A DNA stretch of 64,000 nt from Mycobacterium sp. JS623 (GCF_000328565.1 NC_019966.1:3472001-3536000); one strand, 5' to 3'. Positions 25,440 through 35,030 are shown, numbered from the stretch's first letter. Numbers and translations are program-made. Notes: generated by a model from the letters alone, not told the origin.

Positions 25440-26678
25440 TCAGGTGGCTTCTGGATTTTCCAAAATCATTGCCACGCCTTGGCCTGAGCCGATGCACACC
25501 CCGATGGCGCCGTAGCGGAGATGTCGTTCACGTAGTTCGGTGGCTAGGGTCAGGGCGTAACGTACGCCGGTGGCGCCGAACGGATGGCCGATGGCCACGG
25601 CACCCCCGTTGGGGGTGAGTCTGTCGTCGGGAACTTGAAATCCGTCGAGTTGGTTGGGCAGCTCCCGCAGCACACCGAGGGCTTGCGCGCTGAAGGCCTC
25701 GTGGATTTCCCATACGTCGATCTGTTCAGGGCTCAAGCCCGCGCGTCGCAGCGCCAGCGGTAACGCCCAAGCCGGAGCGATGCCCATCAGCAGTGGATCG
25801 TTGCCGTAGACAGTCGAGGACACCACCCGGGCCAGCGGGATGACGCCGAGGTCGTCGGCCCGCGCGCGGGAGGCCAAGATCAGCGCAGCGGCCCCGTCGG
25901 ATAGCGGTGTGGAGTTACCGGCGGTCATTTGGGTCGTCCCGGGCTGGGCAGGTAGGGCGGCCAGCAGCTCGAGGGTAGTGTCGTCGCGGATGAATTCGTC
26001 GTGACTTACGGTGCACTGTGGGGTCTTTCGGGTCGCGGGGATCGTGACGGGCACGATTTCTCTGGCAAGCCTGCCCGAGTCGCGGGCGGCGCGGGCATGC
26101 TGTTGGGAGCGCAGCGCGAACGCGTCGATCTCTTCGCGACTGAGTTGGTAGCGATCGGCGACGTTCTGCGCGGTTTCGATCATGCCAATGTAGGCGTTGC
26201 GGCCCAGCAAGACGGGGTTCGGTGGGCCGCCGGCGCCCGACCACATGGTGTCGAGCAGCAGTTGAGGTCCGCGCGGGCTAAACGGGGCCTCGCCTTTCAT
26301 ATACGCGAACCCCGAACGCGACATCGACTCTGCGCCGCAGGCGATCCCGACACCGAGGTCTCCAGCTTTGATCGCATGCGCGATCATGGCCATGGCGCTC
26401 AGTGACGATCCACAGAATCTGTTGATAGTGGCTCCCGCTGCGCGGTCGGGGAAGCCAGCGGCCAGCGCTGCCCAGCGGGCAAGATCTCCCATGCCTTCAT
26501 GCGCCGGGTTCACACATCCGGCGATGATGTCTTCGATCTGGTGGCGATCAACGCCGACGCGTTCACAGGCCGCGGTCAAGGCCAATCCGAGCAGGTCGTC
26601 GAGTCGCAGGTGCGACAGGGATCCGCCGTAGCGGGCGAATGGGGTGCGCACACCGCCAAGCAGATAGGCCTCGGTCAC
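25440..26678 (-). CDS. Thiolase (acetyl-CoA C-acyltransferase)
   Basis: 412 residues from the ATG at 26678. Catalytic elements are complete: Cys89 in NRFCGSS, EIHEAFSAQALG with the helper His, NGGAVAIGHPFGATG with the second His, and the terminal CIGSGQG with the proton-shuttle Cys. The loop LSDGAAALILAS is also typical. The enzyme cleaves 3-ketoacyl-CoA with CoA, or condenses acyl-CoAs, in the cytosol; the length fits FadA-type thiolases. It lies in the middle of a minus-strand group (27428 to 24414) controlled by the composite element, which ties a fatty-acid or CoA step to the stress regulon. Its nearest neighbour is the NadE-like amidase 60 bases downstream. Confidence 0.9.
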   Translation of the reverse strand: MTEAYLLGGVRTPFARYGGSLSHLRLDDLLGLALTAACERVGVDRHQIEDIIAGCVNPAHEGMGDLARWAALAAGFPDRAAGATINRFCGSSLSAMAMIAHAIKAGDLGVGIACGAESMSRSGFAYMKGEAPFSPRGPQLLLDTMWSGAGGPPNPVLLGRNAYIGMIETAQNVADRYQLSREEIDAFALRSQQHARAARDSGRLAREIVPVTIPATRKTPQCTVSHDEFIRDDTTLELLAALPAQPGTTQMTAGNSTPLSDGAAALILASRARADDLGVIPLARVVSSTVYGNDPLLMGIAPAWALPLALRRAGLSPEQIDVWEIHEAFSAQALGVLRELPNQLDGFQVPDDRLTPNGGAVAIGHPFGATGVRYALTLATELRERHLRYGAIGVCIGSGQGVAMILENPEAT

Positions 26679-26775
26679 CGTGTTCTCCTGTCGTGCAATC
26701 GTTCTGCGGCGGGCGGCACCGCCGGGCGAGCGGTTTGACGGGTTTGACGGTGTCGCCGGTGGAGGAACCTCGAGC

Positions 26776-27237
26776 TCACAATTGGCGCGCCCGTCGGATC
26801 GATTCGCTGCTCTTTCGGCGCCGGCCCAGGGTTGTTGCGGCGATAGCCAGAGTGGTTTTGTGGGTGAGGTCGGTGACGATATCTCTAGCTGACCATCTCC
26901 ATGGCATGTCGCCCAGCCCGACAGCTCGCGCTACCACGGCATTCGCTGAGACCAGTAGCAATATGTTGATCGCAATCGTCGGAACAATCGGAATCCGGTG
27001 TGCCGCTTTGGCGAAGCCGAGCGCCATGGCCGCCAGTGTTGCTTGTGCGAATTGTCCAGCGACGGCCTGCGCGCCGGTCGGCAGGCCACGGCCAATGAGT
27101 GCCTCGACGACCCGCACAGGTTCCTTGCTTCCTGGTCGATGGGTCAGTGCCATTTCAACGCGCTGTGACGCTGCCATTGCGGCACTGGCGGCGACGGTTC
27201 GAGCCACAAAGTCCAACGGTTTTAGTTTGGCGTTCAT
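26776..27237 (-). CDS. Hypothetical protein with hydrophobic segments
   Basis: 153 residues from the ATG at 27237, whose ATGA overlaps the stop of the small gene upstream. The N-terminus is KLKPLDFVARTVAASAAMAA. There are two hydrophobic stretches, AGQFAQATLAAMALGFAKAA and VPTIAINILLLVSANAVVAR, and a basic end (LGRRRKSSESIRRARQL). I do not recognise a family. It is probably membrane-associated, and lies in the same operon as the thiolase behind the composite element. Confidence 0.55.
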   Translation of the reverse strand: MNAKLKPLDFVARTVAASAAMAASQRVEMALTHRPGSKEPVRVVEALIGRGLPTGAQAVAGQFAQATLAAMALGFAKAAHRIPIVPTIAINILLLVSANAVVARAVGLGDMPWRWSARDIVTDLTHKTTLAIAATTLGRRRKSSESIRRARQL

Positions 27238-27428
27238 GGCATCGTTTCTGGTGCTAGCCGCCCCCGCCAGAGTGCTTCTAGGTCGGCAACGACGATATTC
27301 GCCTGGGGCAGGCGTGGGGCCGTCAGCAGCGCGTCGCCGCAGCGGGCGATCATCTCCGAATTGGAGCCGATACTCTGGGCGCAGACGGCTTGTAGGCCCG
27401 GCCCGCCTCGCTGCCGATCGTTTGACAT
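27234..27428 (-). CDS. Small hypothetical protein, first gene after composite element 2
   Basis: 64 residues from the ATG at 27428 (MSNDRQRGGPGLQAVCAQS). It has two cysteines and no motif that I recognise. It is coupled to the next gene by an ATGA overlap, which supports its translation. The start lies about 130 bases from the composite element at 27559-27600. Confidence 0.45.
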   Translation of the reverse strand: MSNDRQRGGPGLQAVCAQSIGSNSEMIARCGDALLTAPRLPQANIVVADLEALWRGRLAPETMP

Positions 27429-27558
27429 GCCGTCTCCGTTCGTATCCCTTTGCGCCGCTTGACCCAGCCGAACATTCACTGTCTCCGCTCCGCAGAAGGT
27501 AGAGGCGGTCCACGTGTTGCTCGTTGAGACTTGGACAACCATCACTATCTGTGCGCAC

Positions 27559-27600
27559 GGGGTGAGTTGTCTTCATCCGGTCCGTATTTCACCCGGGTGA
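27559..27600 (-). promoter_or_regulatory. Composite GGGTGA element, copy 2
   Basis: On the minus strand: TCACCC-GGGTGA, 10 bases, GGATGA, 7 bases (AGACAAC), TCACCC. It faces the operon 27428-24414 (two small genes, thiolase, NadE-like amidase). Confidence 0.75.
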
Positions 27601-27737
27601 GAGGCCGACGCGGAACAGATCCCGCTGAGAAGTTTGGGAGCTCTGCTGCTTTCAGCCCGGTCAAGCGCTGGCGCCGCGATGATTAAGGTCCCCTTCTCCC
27701 ACTCCACGATGGCGTGAGGCCGCTGAATCCTGCACGG

Positions 27738-28808
27738 TCACCCCATATTCGAGATGGTGAATAGTCCCATCATGCCGACGCCATAAAGAATCAGGACAGC
27801 CAGCGAGTCGACACCCAGCCGGGCTATGCGGCGGTGGGGCCGAAACAGCAGGCCCGCGGCGTAGATGAGTGTCAACACAATTGCCAGCGCCGTGAGATAG
27901 ATATCGGTGCGCTGCGCCGCTGGCAATACCGCATGCCCCGATAGCAGCGTCGCAGGCACAAAAAGCACTGGCAGGAAGGCGTTTCCGCCGAAGATGTCGG
28001 ATACCGCTAGCTGGTAGTCACCATGACGCACCGACCGCAGACCGGTGGACAGTTCGGGCAGCGAGGTAGCCGCGGCCAACACGGTCGCACCGAACAGCAC
28101 ACCGGACAGACCGATGTGGTCGGCGATAACATCACCGCTGCGCTCCAACACGACTCCGGCGATCAGCGTGACCGCGGCGGCGAAGCCGAAGGTCACCGCC
28201 GCCCTTGCAGTACTGATCCCCTCGGCAGTGGCCTGCCGCTCGGTCATCGCAGTGCAGTGTCCGCGGGGCCGCTGTTGGCCGTCGGGGGGCTGGCCCGACT
28301 CATGCCAGGGCAACGACCGTCCCGCCCGTTGCAACCCCACCAGGCCCAGCACCCACACCACCAGGATCAGCACCGGGGCGGGCGTCAACCGCGCTGTTAT
28401 CAGCGTTGCCGGCATCTGGGCGCCGCCGATCACAATGGCCAGCACCGCGACGACCAGCACAGCCTCCAGCACCAACACCAACGACGCCGCCCGATAGGTC
28501 AGCGGTCTGGATCCGCACACGCCGAAGGCGTCGAGGACCACCAGCACCACCGTCTGGATCGCGATGCCGCCGAGGATATTGCCCACCGCCACACCGATAT
28601 TGCCCGAAACGGCGGCAGCGGCGACGATGGCGATCTCGGGCAGGTTGGTGGCGATTGCCAACAGGATCAGGCCGCCGAGCGCCGAGCCGAGGCCCAGCCG
28701 CATCGTCAGCACATCAGTTTGGTCCGATAGCTGAATGCCCGCCGCCCAGATCGCCGCTCCCGCAACAACAAACGTCACAGCCAGCAGCCACACCGGTGCT
28801 CCGCTCAT
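27738..28808 (-). CDS. Sodium/calcium exchanger family (CaCA) membrane protein
   Basis: 356 residues from the ATG at 28808. It contains the two inverted alpha repeats of cation/Ca2+ antiporters: LILLAIATNLPEIAIVAAAA with GNIGVAVGNILGG, and FGATVLAAATSLPELSTGL with GDYQLAVSDIFGGN; the acidic NLPE and SLPE residues bind the cation. About ten or eleven helices are predicted, with a hydrophilic loop (~170-200) in the middle, as in YrbG-like bacterial exchangers. It sits in the inner membrane and would exchange Ca2+ or other cations for Na+ or H+. No regulatory element is obvious at its own promoter. It reads towards the thiolase operon. Confidence 0.85.
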   Translation of the reverse strand: MSGAPVWLLAVTFVVAGAAIWAAGIQLSDQTDVLTMRLGLGSALGGLILLAIATNLPEIAIVAAAAVSGNIGVAVGNILGGIAIQTVVLVVLDAFGVCGSRPLTYRAASLVLVLEAVLVVAVLAIVIGGAQMPATLITARLTPAPVLILVVWVLGLVGLQRAGRSLPWHESGQPPDGQQRPRGHCTAMTERQATAEGISTARAAVTFGFAAAVTLIAGVVLERSGDVIADHIGLSGVLFGATVLAAATSLPELSTGLRSVRHGDYQLAVSDIFGGNAFLPVLFVPATLLSGHAVLPAAQRTDIYLTALAIVLTLIYAAGLLFRPHRRIARLGVDSLAVLILYGVGMMGLFTISNMG

Positions 28809-28938
28809 GACGCGTCCTTCCGAGCGCGGTTCGAAGGCGATCGCAGATCTAGCTCATCGCCCCACTCGTCGAGCGACACGTCGTCATGCCCCGCTCATCA
28901 TGGACGCTGCCCCGACAGCGCTGGGGTTCTCCTGCGCA

Positions 28939-29592
28939 CTAGTTCTCACCGTCTCCCGGCGTGTTTGGGGTTTCGCCTCTGATGATGGCGATGGACGCCG
29001 CGTCGTCCACGACGACCTGGCTAGCCGTCTGCAGCACAGCGCGCACGTCGCCGGCCGGAATGACCGCGGCGCCGGAGGCATCGGCGAAAACGTAGTCGCC
29101 GGGCCAGATCGCCACCCCGCCGACTACCACCGGACGGTTCGCCTCATAGGGGGTGACGATGTCACCGCCCCACCGCGTTGTTTCACCACGGCAGTAGATG
29201 GCCAGGTCGTAGTGCTCAAGCTCGGCGAAGTCGCGCAGTCGCCCGTCGGCGAGAATGCCGGCGAGCCGGTGGTTTTGGACACGCGACAGCTTCGTCCCGC
29301 CACCGAGTGACGCATCGGTGTAGCCGTTGCTGGCCAAGACCAGCACGTGCCCATCAGCGCCGTGTTCGATGGCCTGGTAGAACAACCTCTTGAAGTTGTG
29401 GCGCTCGAGCGGGAGGGCGGCCCCACACGTCGGGAAGTAGGAGATGGTCACCGCGGGGCCGAAGAGTCGGCGACCGGGCGTCGGGCTTACCAGGTCTAGG
29501 AGATGACAGCGGTGTTGGTGCAGTCGCCCCACCGCGTCCACGATGTCGGCGGTGCGCACCCGACTGGCGAGCGCGTCGAGGGATTCCATCAT
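28939..29592 (-). CDS. RraA-family protein (HMG aldolase / RNase E regulator-like)
   Basis: 217 residues from the ATG at 29592; the second ATG at 29589 is equally possible, since ATGATGG overlaps the stop of the upstream gene. Motifs of the RraA fold are SLDALASRVRTADIVDAVG, FGPAVTISY, the active-site loop GILADGRLRDFAELE, and the closing GDYVFADASGAAVIP. Members are metal-dependent aldolases of 4-hydroxy-4-methyl-2-oxoglutarate or oxaloacetate decarboxylases; a few bind RNase E. Which activity applies here is unknown. It is the last gene of a four-gene group with a molybdo-oxidoreductase, a flavin reductase and a zinc-ribbon protein. Confidence 0.8.
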   Translation of the reverse strand: MMESLDALASRVRTADIVDAVGRLHQHRCHLLDLVSPTPGRRLFGPAVTISYFPTCGAALPLERHNFKRLFYQAIEHGADGHVLVLASNGYTDASLGGGTKLSRVQNHRLAGILADGRLRDFAELEHYDLAIYCRGETTRWGGDIVTPYEANRPVVVGGVAIWPGDYVFADASGAAVIPAGDVRAVLQTASQVVVDDAASIAIIRGETPNTPGDGEN

Positions 29593-29864
29593 CGGGCCCG
29601 GAAAGGGATACGCCAATACTGGGCGCCGCGCAGGTCTAGCCACACATCGGTCGGCGTTCGCACTAGCCGGGCCACGACGTGGTCGCAGTCCGGGCATCGA
29701 ACGACGATGCCAGGGGCGCGGTGATAAACGTGAGTCTCAGCGAAGACCCCGACTCGACCACATCCCGCACAGGTCAGTGTCGCGGTGGTGACATCGCATC
29801 CGAGCACTTCCGCGAAGGCGCCCGCGGCGGCGTTACCGTCGACATGCGTCGGTTCTGCCATCAT
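29589..29864 (-). CDS. DUF6510-like zinc-ribbon protein
   Basis: 91 residues from the ATG at 29864 (or 29861), with GAGGAAGAAGG upstream. It contains CAGCGRVGVFAETHVY and VVRCPDCDHVVARLVRTP: two Cys-x2-Cys knuckles that should bind one zinc, followed by WLDLRGAQYW. The pattern matches the small actinobacterial DUF6510 family, which is usually found next to sulfite-oxidase-like and FAD/NAD-binding oxidoreductases, as here. It is likely a partner or assembly factor of that pair. It is coupled to the RraA gene by an ATGATG/TGA overlap. Confidence 0.65.
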   Translation of the reverse strand: MMAEPTHVDGNAAAGAFAEVLGCDVTTATLTCAGCGRVGVFAETHVYHRAPGIVVRCPDCDHVVARLVRTPTDVWLDLRGAQYWRIPFRAR

Positions 29865-29878
29865 TCCTTCTTCCTCGA

Positions 29879-30619
29879 TTAACCGCTCGGCCCGAACCGC
29901 TCGGTCCGGATGGCCGATGGCGAATGGCCCTGCCCGATCATCGTTGTCGTCACCGATTCCACGAATCCCGTTGGGCCGCAGACATAGACGCGTAGGCCAT
30001 CGCCGGGCGTCCACCCGGGCGCTGCGAGATCACCGAGGCCAACTCGGCCGGGAGGCCGGCCGGTCTGCTGGTCGGCCGCCCGAGTGTAGACCACCGCGAC
30101 CTGCAGCCAGTCACAGTCGCGCTCGAGCCGTGCCAACTCATGGGCATAGTAGACGTCGGCGGGACTGCGCACCGAATAGACCAGCCGAACGTTGGTGCCG
30201 CCCACCAATATTCGCTGTCGCAGCATCGCCATCAACGGCACAATGCCCGATCCGCCAGCGACCAACAGAATCCGCGCCTCCTCGGCCGGCCGCCAAACGA
30301 ACCAGCCGCCGATGGGTCCGCGAAGCTCGATCTCCTCGCCGGGAGGCACTGCCGTGAGATACGGCGAGACCTCTCCGCCGGCGATCTTCTGCACGGTGAG
30401 CTCGATGTGCTCGCCGTCGGCCGGTCTGCTCAGCGAATAGCTGCGTTGTGCGCTGTACCCGTCCTCAGCGGTCAGCTTGAGATCGATGTGCTGGCCGGCC
30501 AAGTGGCCACCCCAGCCCGGCACGGCAAGTCCGATCGTGCGCGCTGATTCGGTCTCGGGCGTTGAGTTCACCACCCGTGCAACCCGCCACTGCAACTTGG
30601 GTGTCAGGCCATCGCCCAT
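29879..30619 (-). CDS. Ferredoxin-NADP reductase-type FAD oxidoreductase
   Basis: 246 residues from the ATG at 30619. The FAD-binding motif is QRSYSLSRPADG, followed by ELTVQKIAGGEVSPYL. The NAD(P) domain has LLVAGGSGIVPLMAML and YVCGPTGFVESV, and the chain ends in RTERFG, the terminus of FNR-type reductases without a fused ferredoxin. It moves electrons from NAD(P)H to a partner. The molybdopterin enzyme gene ends only four bases upstream, and the two are likely an electron-transfer pair. It is a cytosolic protein with no signal peptide. Confidence 0.88.
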   Translation of the reverse strand: MGDGLTPKLQWRVARVVNSTPETESARTIGLAVPGWGGHLAGQHIDLKLTAEDGYSAQRSYSLSRPADGEHIELTVQKIAGGEVSPYLTAVPPGEEIELRGPIGGWFVWRPAEEARILLVAGGSGIVPLMAMLRQRILVGGTNVRLVYSVRSPADVYYAHELARLERDCDWLQVAVVYTRAADQQTGRPPGRVGLGDLAAPGWTPGDGLRVYVCGPTGFVESVTTTMIGQGHSPSAIRTERFGPSG

Positions 30620-30622
30620 GGC

Positions 30623-31222
30623 TCAATCCCCGGCATACCGTTGCTCTCGCCACGGGTCACCATAGCTGTGATAACCGAAGCGCTCCCAGAATCCGGGTGT
30701 GTCGCTGTCGGCCAACTCAATCGACCGGACCCACTTCGCGGACTTCCAAAAATACAGATGCGGCACCAGCAGGCGCGCTGGGCCGCCGTGGACCGCGTCA
30801 AGCGGTGCGCCTTGGTAGACGTAGACGATCCATGCCTTCCCACCGAGAAGATCGGCCACCGGGATGTTGGTGGTGTAGCCGCCGTAGGAGCGGACCAGTG
30901 CGAATTCGGCGGCGGTGTCGACTGATTCGAAAAGCGTGTCCAGAGAAACGCCTTCCCACTTGGTATCCAGTTTGGACCACGTGGTGACGCAGTGGATGTC
31001 GACAGTGAGCTGCTCACTGGGCAATAGCTTCAGTTGGGCGCCGGTCCATACGTGTTCGGCGCCACGCTCGTCGCGGATGGTGAACCGCCAATTGTCGAGA
31101 TCGATACGCGGAGTCGGTCCTGCCTGCAGGACTGGGAAGTCCGTGGTCAGATGCTGACCGGGTGGCAACTCGCGGGCCGATTCAGTGCGGCGCCCGCGAA
31201 AGCCCTTGTTGGCGATAGACAT
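30623..31222 (-). CDS. Sulfite-oxidase-like molybdopterin oxidoreductase
   Basis: 199 residues from the ATG at 31222, with GACAGGAGCACC before it. The single domain matches the sulfite-oxidase Moco fold: Cys78 in DIHCVTTWSK is the molybdenum ligand, followed by GVSLDTLF and the terminal FWERFGYHSYGDPWREQRY. No Tat signal is present, so unlike MsrP it stays in the cytosol. Such proteins reduce or oxidise sulfur or nitrogen oxides; the substrate is unknown. It shares its operon with a flavin reductase, DUF6510 and RraA genes. A methionine-sulfoxide repair role is possible, given msrA/msrB nearby, but unproven. Confidence 0.85.
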   Translation of the reverse strand: MSIANKGFRGRRTESARELPPGQHLTTDFPVLQAGPTPRIDLDNWRFTIRDERGAEHVWTGAQLKLLPSEQLTVDIHCVTTWSKLDTKWEGVSLDTLFESVDTAAEFALVRSYGGYTTNIPVADLLGGKAWIVYVYQGAPLDAVHGGPARLLVPHLYFWKSAKWVRSIELADSDTPGFWERFGYHSYGDPWREQRYAGD

Positions 31223-31281
31223 TGGTGCTCCTGTCGTTGGTGTGATGAGCCATCCATCAATCTCGGCTCGTTTTCGGTGCT

Positions 31282-31566
31282 CTATCCGGTGTTTTCTCTG
31301 TTTCCGGGGATGGCCGTCGGCGCCGGTGACGCGTGGACCTTCGGCGTGAACAGGTTTCCTCCGGTGGGGTTGATGTTCTTTTCGGTCGGCGCGGGAGGAG
31401 GCGCACCGGGGGTCGGGGATTGCGTGGTGGAGGTTGTCGCCGGCGGCGGTTGCGTGGTCGACGGCGCGTTCGAACCGTTGCCGCTGCAACTGGCAACCGA
31501 TACCGCTATAACCGCTGCACCCACAACTACGCGTGCGAGGCGCACAGGATCACGGTTTTCCATCAT
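31282..31566 (-). CDS. Small proline-rich lipoprotein
   Basis: 94 residues from the ATG at 31566 (ATGATGG, so 31563 is also possible). A basic start, a hydrophobic segment VVVGAAVIAVSV and the lipobox VASC give a lipoprotein with Cys27 as the lipidated residue. The mature part is low-complexity Pro/Thr/Ala (TTQPPPATTSTTQSP) with a short end NPTGGNLFTPKVHASP. It is anchored on the outer face of the plasma membrane. It has no recognised domain. It lies between the DUF421 gene and the molybdo-enzyme on the same strand. Confidence 0.65.
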   Translation of the reverse strand: MMENRDPVRLARVVVGAAVIAVSVASCSGNGSNAPSTTQPPPATTSTTQSPTPGAPPPAPTEKNINPTGGNLFTPKVHASPAPTAIPGNRENTG

Positions 31567-31642
31567 GAGATCTCCAATCGATTGGGCTTGATAGCTGACT
31601 CGGCTCGTTCTACGTTCATGAGCGCCGGGTGGAACTCACTTT

Positions 31643-32161
31643 TCACCGGATCTCAACTCCTGCTACAGGTTCCACTGCTATGTCGGCACCCAAAACGGAG
31701 ATGGCCCCTTTGGCTTCGAGAATGGCCAGATGAATACCGTCAGCGTTGGGGTGCCCGTGTTCACGGAGCACCGCCTCTAGATCCGCGGCGGTCAGGCCGC
31801 ATCGGCGCAGGTTGCGTCGGTTCACTTCTCCTTCGCTGATCAGGACCATCAACGGCGGATCGATGAACCGGCATAAGGCGGGAATTAAGCGCAGTCGCGC
31901 GAGGACCGCGTGGGCGGCCAGGAGGCACAGCAGTGCGGTGGTCGCCGCCAGCCATGCGGTGTCGGTGGCGGTGGCCGCACGACCGACGATGGCGCCGGCG
32001 GCGACGGCGGCGATCCAGTCGAACGGGGCGAATTCCGCCAGGGTGCGCCGTTCGGTGAAGCGAAACAGGATGGCAGCGGTCAAAAATAGTGCCGAAGTTT
32101 TGATCGCCACGTCCCCGAGGGTGGGCAGATCACCGATGAGGACATGCAGGATACGGTTCAC
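31643..32161 (-). CDS. DUF421 (YetF-type) membrane protein
   Basis: 172 residues from the GTG at 32161, which overlaps the ctaD stop as GTGA. Three helices ([54 protein letters not shown]) are followed by the cytosolic DUF421 domain: [46 protein letters not shown]. These YetF-like proteins are integral membrane proteins linked to spore or stress physiology in other bacteria; the biochemistry is unknown. It is the last gene of the SDR-msrB-msrA-tal-ctaD operon. Confidence 0.82.
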   Translation of the reverse strand: MNRILHVLIGDLPTLGDVAIKTSALFLTAAILFRFTERRTLAEFAPFDWIAAVAAGAIVGRAATATDTAWLAATTALLCLLAAHAVLARLRLIPALCRFIDPPLMVLISEGEVNRRNLRRCGLTAADLEAVLREHGHPNADGIHLAILEAKGAISVLGADIAVEPVAGVEIR

Positions 32162-33888
32162 GTGGGCGCCGCCGATCGGCGCCGCGAAGTGGGGGTAGAC
32201 GTGCGGCCGACGTGGGCTTCGTCGCGCAGCCGCTCGACCATGTGTGGGTAGTGCAGTTCGAATGCCGGTCGTGCCGAACGGATTCGGGGTAGCTCGGTGA
32301 AGTTGTGCCGCGGCGGCGGGCAGCTGGTTGCCCACTCCAGCGAGTTGCCGTAGCCCCACGGGTCGTCGACCGTGACCGGCTCGCCGTAGCGCCAGCTCTT
32401 GAACACGTTCCACACGAACGGCAGCACCGACACGCCGAGGATGAACGCGCCGATGGTCGAAACGACGTTCAGCGTGGTGAATCCATCGGTGGCTAAATAG
32501 TCGGCGTAGCGGCGCGGCATGCCCGCGGCGCCCAGCCAGTGCTGCACCAGGAACGTGGTGTGGAAGCCGATCAGCGTCAGCCAGAAGTGCAGCTTGCCCA
32601 GCCGCTCGTCGAGCAGCCGGCCGGTCATCTTCGGGAACCAGAAGTACACCCCGGCATAGGTGGCGAACACGATCGTGCCGAACAACACGTAATGGAAATG
32701 CGCCACAACGAAATACGAGTCGGTGACGTGGAAGTCGATCGGCGGGCTGGCCAGCAGCACACCCGACAGACCACCGAGCAAAAAGGTGACCAGGAAGCCC
32801 ACCGAGAACAACATCGGTGTCTCGAATGTCAACTGGCCCTTCCACATCGTGCCGATCCAGTTGAAGAACTTGATACCGGTGGGCACCGCGATCAAGAACG
32901 TCATGAACGAAAAGAACGGCAGAAGCACCGCACCGGTGGCGTAGAGGTGATGCGCCCACACCGCAATCGACAACGCAGCGATCGAGGTGGTCGCATAGAT
33001 CATTCCCGTGTAGCCGAACAGTGGTTTGCGGGAGAACACCGGGATGATCTCGGTGACGATGCCGAAGAACGGCAACGCGATGATGTACACCTCAGGGTGG
33101 CCGAAGAACCAGAACAGGTGCTCCCACAGCATGGTCCCACCGTTGGCCGGGTCAAAGATGTGCGCGCCCAGGTGCCGATCGGCGGCCAACCCGAACAACG
33201 CCGAGGTCAAGAGCGGGAACGCCACCAGCACCATCACGCTGGTCACCAGGATGTTCCAGGTGAAGATCGGCATCCGGAACATGGTCATCCCCGGTGCGCG
33301 CATACACACCACGGTGGTGATCATGTTGACCGCGCCAAGAATGGTGCCCAGGCCACCGACGATCAGACCCATGATCCACAGATCCCCGCCCGCGCCCGGG
33401 GAGTGGATCGCATTCGACAGCGGCGTGTAGGCGGTCCAGCCGAAGTCGGCCGGCCCGCCGGGTGCGAGAAATCCCCCCAATGCGATCAGCGCGCCGAGCA
33501 GAAACAGCCAGAAAGACAACGCATTCAAGCGCGGAAACGCCACGTCGGGCGCGCCGATCTGCAGCGGCAGCACCAGGTTGGCGAACCCGAACACGATCGG
33601 GGTGGCGTAGAACAGCAGCATCACCGTGCCGTGCATGGTGAACAGCTGGTTGTACTGCTCGTTGGACAGGAACTGCAAGCCCGGCGCGGCCAGTTCCGTT
33701 CGGATGAACAGCGCCATCAGCCCACCGATGAAGAAGAACGCGAAGCACGCGACGACGTACATCATGCCGATCATCTTGTGATCAGTCGTAGTGACCAGCT
33801 TGTAGACGAGCGCGCCTTTCGGGCCAAGCCGTGCGGGGAACGGCCGGCGGGCCTGCAGTTCTCCGATTGAGGGCGCGTGGGTTGTCAA
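32158..33888 (-). CDS. ctaD: Cytochrome c oxidase subunit I (aa3-type), orphan copy
   Basis: 576 residues from the ATG at 33888, close to the 573 residues of M. tuberculosis CtaD. All key parts are present: the heme a ligand region [14 protein letters not shown], the CuB His and cross-linked Tyr in [14 protein letters not shown], the HHLYATG pair, and the heme ligands in [13 protein letters not shown]. About twelve helices are expected in the inner membrane. It catalyses oxygen reduction with proton pumping as part of the cytochrome bcc-aa3 supercomplex. No subunit II, III or IV gene is nearby. It is embedded by ATGA overlaps in a redox-repair operon behind composite element 3, so it looks like a stress-specific isoform of subunit I. 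Confidence 0.92.
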   Translation of the reverse strand: MTTHAPSIGELQARRPFPARLGPKGALVYKLVTTTDHKMIGMMYVVACFAFFFIGGLMALFIRTELAAPGLQFLSNEQYNQLFTMHGTVMLLFYATPIVFGFANLVLPLQIGAPDVAFPRLNALSFWLFLLGALIALGGFLAPGGPADFGWTAYTPLSNAIHSPGAGGDLWIMGLIVGGLGTILGAVNMITTVVCMRAPGMTMFRMPIFTWNILVTSVMVLVAFPLLTSALFGLAADRHLGAHIFDPANGGTMLWEHLFWFFGHPEVYIIALPFFGIVTEIIPVFSRKPLFGYTGMIYATTSIAALSIAVWAHHLYATGAVLLPFFSFMTFLIAVPTGIKFFNWIGTMWKGQLTFETPMLFSVGFLVTFLLGGLSGVLLASPPIDFHVTDSYFVVAHFHYVLFGTIVFATYAGVYFWFPKMTGRLLDERLGKLHFWLTLIGFHTTFLVQHWLGAAGMPRRYADYLATDGFTTLNVVSTIGAFILGVSVLPFVWNVFKSWRYGEPVTVDDPWGYGNSLEWATSCPPPRHNFTELPRIRSARPAFELHYPHMVERLRDEAHVGRTSTPTSRRRSAAPT

Positions 33889-35030
33889 CGGTCCGGCTCT
33901 CCCCTGCCCTGCACATCTTCGTCGGCGCCCACTGATGCGCGGTAGGCGTCCAGCAGTTGCCGCCAGGAGGTTGCGAACTTGGCGACGCCGTCATTTTCAA
34001 GCACGACGAAGACGTCGGACAGGTCGACGCCGACCGCGCTGACGTTATCGAGCACGGTTTGGGCGTCGGCGATCCTTCCGGTGATGGAGTCGGCGACGAT
34101 GACGCCGTGGTCAGCGATGGCCTCCAGTGTGTGTTCGGGGATGGTGCTGACGGTGTGTGGTGCGATCAACTCGGTGACGTACATGGTGTCGGGATAGGCG
34201 GGATTTTTCACGCCGGTGGATGCCCACAGCGGCCGCTGCACGTGAGCGCCTGCGTAACTGAGTGCCGTATAACGTGTTCCGGCTTCAAACACGGCCTGGT
34301 AGGCCGCATAGGCCAGGCGCGCATTGGCGATTGCCGCCTTTCCGCGCAACGCCATGGCAGAGTCGGTGCCGATCGCCTCCAGGCGCCGATCGATTTCGGT
34401 ATCGACTCGGGAGACGAACAACGAAGCCACCGAATGGATTCCGGTGAGGTCTCGCCCCGCTTGCTGCGCGGCTTCCAGCCCAGCCAGATAGGCATCCATC
34501 GCCTGTCGGTGACGCTCAACGGAGAAGATGAGCGTCACGTTGACTGAAATGCCTTCGGCCACTGTGGCGGTGATGGCCGGCATCCCGGCCGTCGTGGCGG
34601 GAATCTTGATGAACAGGTTGGGCCGGTCGATAATCTTCCACAGCTCGGCGGCTTGGCTGACCGTCGCCTCGGTATCGTGGGCCAGCCGCGGGTCGACCTC
34701 GATCGATACCCGCCCGTCCACACCACGGGAGGCTTCCCACTGCGGGCGCAGAACGTCGCAGGCCGCCCGCACGTCATCGGTGATGACGGTGCGGATCGCC
34801 GAATCGGCGCCGGCACCGCGTTCCGCCAATTCGGTGAGCAGAGGCGTGTAGGCATGGCCTTGGGAGATCGCGTGTTGAAAGATCGAGGGGTTGGTGGTGA
34901 CGCCCACGACGCTTCTGGTGTCGATCAGCTGCTGCAGGTTGCCCGATGTCAGGCGGTCACGAGACAGGTCATCCAACCAGACCGACACCCCCGCCGCTGA
35001 CAGCGCACTCAGAGTCAGGTTCTGCGTCAT
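33885..35030 (-). CDS. tal: Transaldolase
   Basis: 381 residues from the ATG at 35030. The Schiff-base lysine is K142 in LFIKIPAT, preceded by [11 protein letters not shown] and [15 protein letters not shown]; later [15 protein letters not shown] and [18 protein letters not shown] are also typical of the long actinobacterial type. It transfers a dihydroxyacetone unit between sugar phosphates in the non-oxidative pentose phosphate pathway, which supports NADPH supply under oxidative stress. Its stop overlaps the ctaD start as ATGA, and its own start overlaps the small upstream gene in the same way. It is an extra copy beyond the one expected in a tkt-tal-zwf cluster, but that cannot be seen here. 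Confidence 0.92.
   Translation of the reverse strand: MTQNLTLSALSAAGVSVWLDDLSRDRLTSGNLQQLIDTRSVVGVTTNPSIFQHAISQGHAYTPLLTELAERGAGADSAIRTVITDDVRAACDVLRPQWEASRGVDGRVSIEVDPRLAHDTEATVSQAAELWKIIDRPNLFIKIPATTAGMPAITATVAEGISVNVTLIFSVERHRQAMDAYLAGLEAAQQAGRDLTGIHSVASLFVSRVDTEIDRRLEAIGTDSAMALRGKAAIANARLAYAAYQAVFEAGTRYTALSYAGAHVQRPLWASTGVKNPAYPDTMYVTELIAPHTVSTIPEHTLEAIADHGVIVADSITGRIADAQTVLDNVSAVGVDLSDVFVVLENDGVAKFATSWRQLLDAYRASVGADEDVQGRGEPDR

Noticed and set aside
32539..33870. 443-codon open frame antisense to ctaD
   Set aside because: High-GC codon shadow. The protein is a low-complexity Arg/Gln/His/Glu mix, and the opposite strand has unmistakable CtaD motifs.
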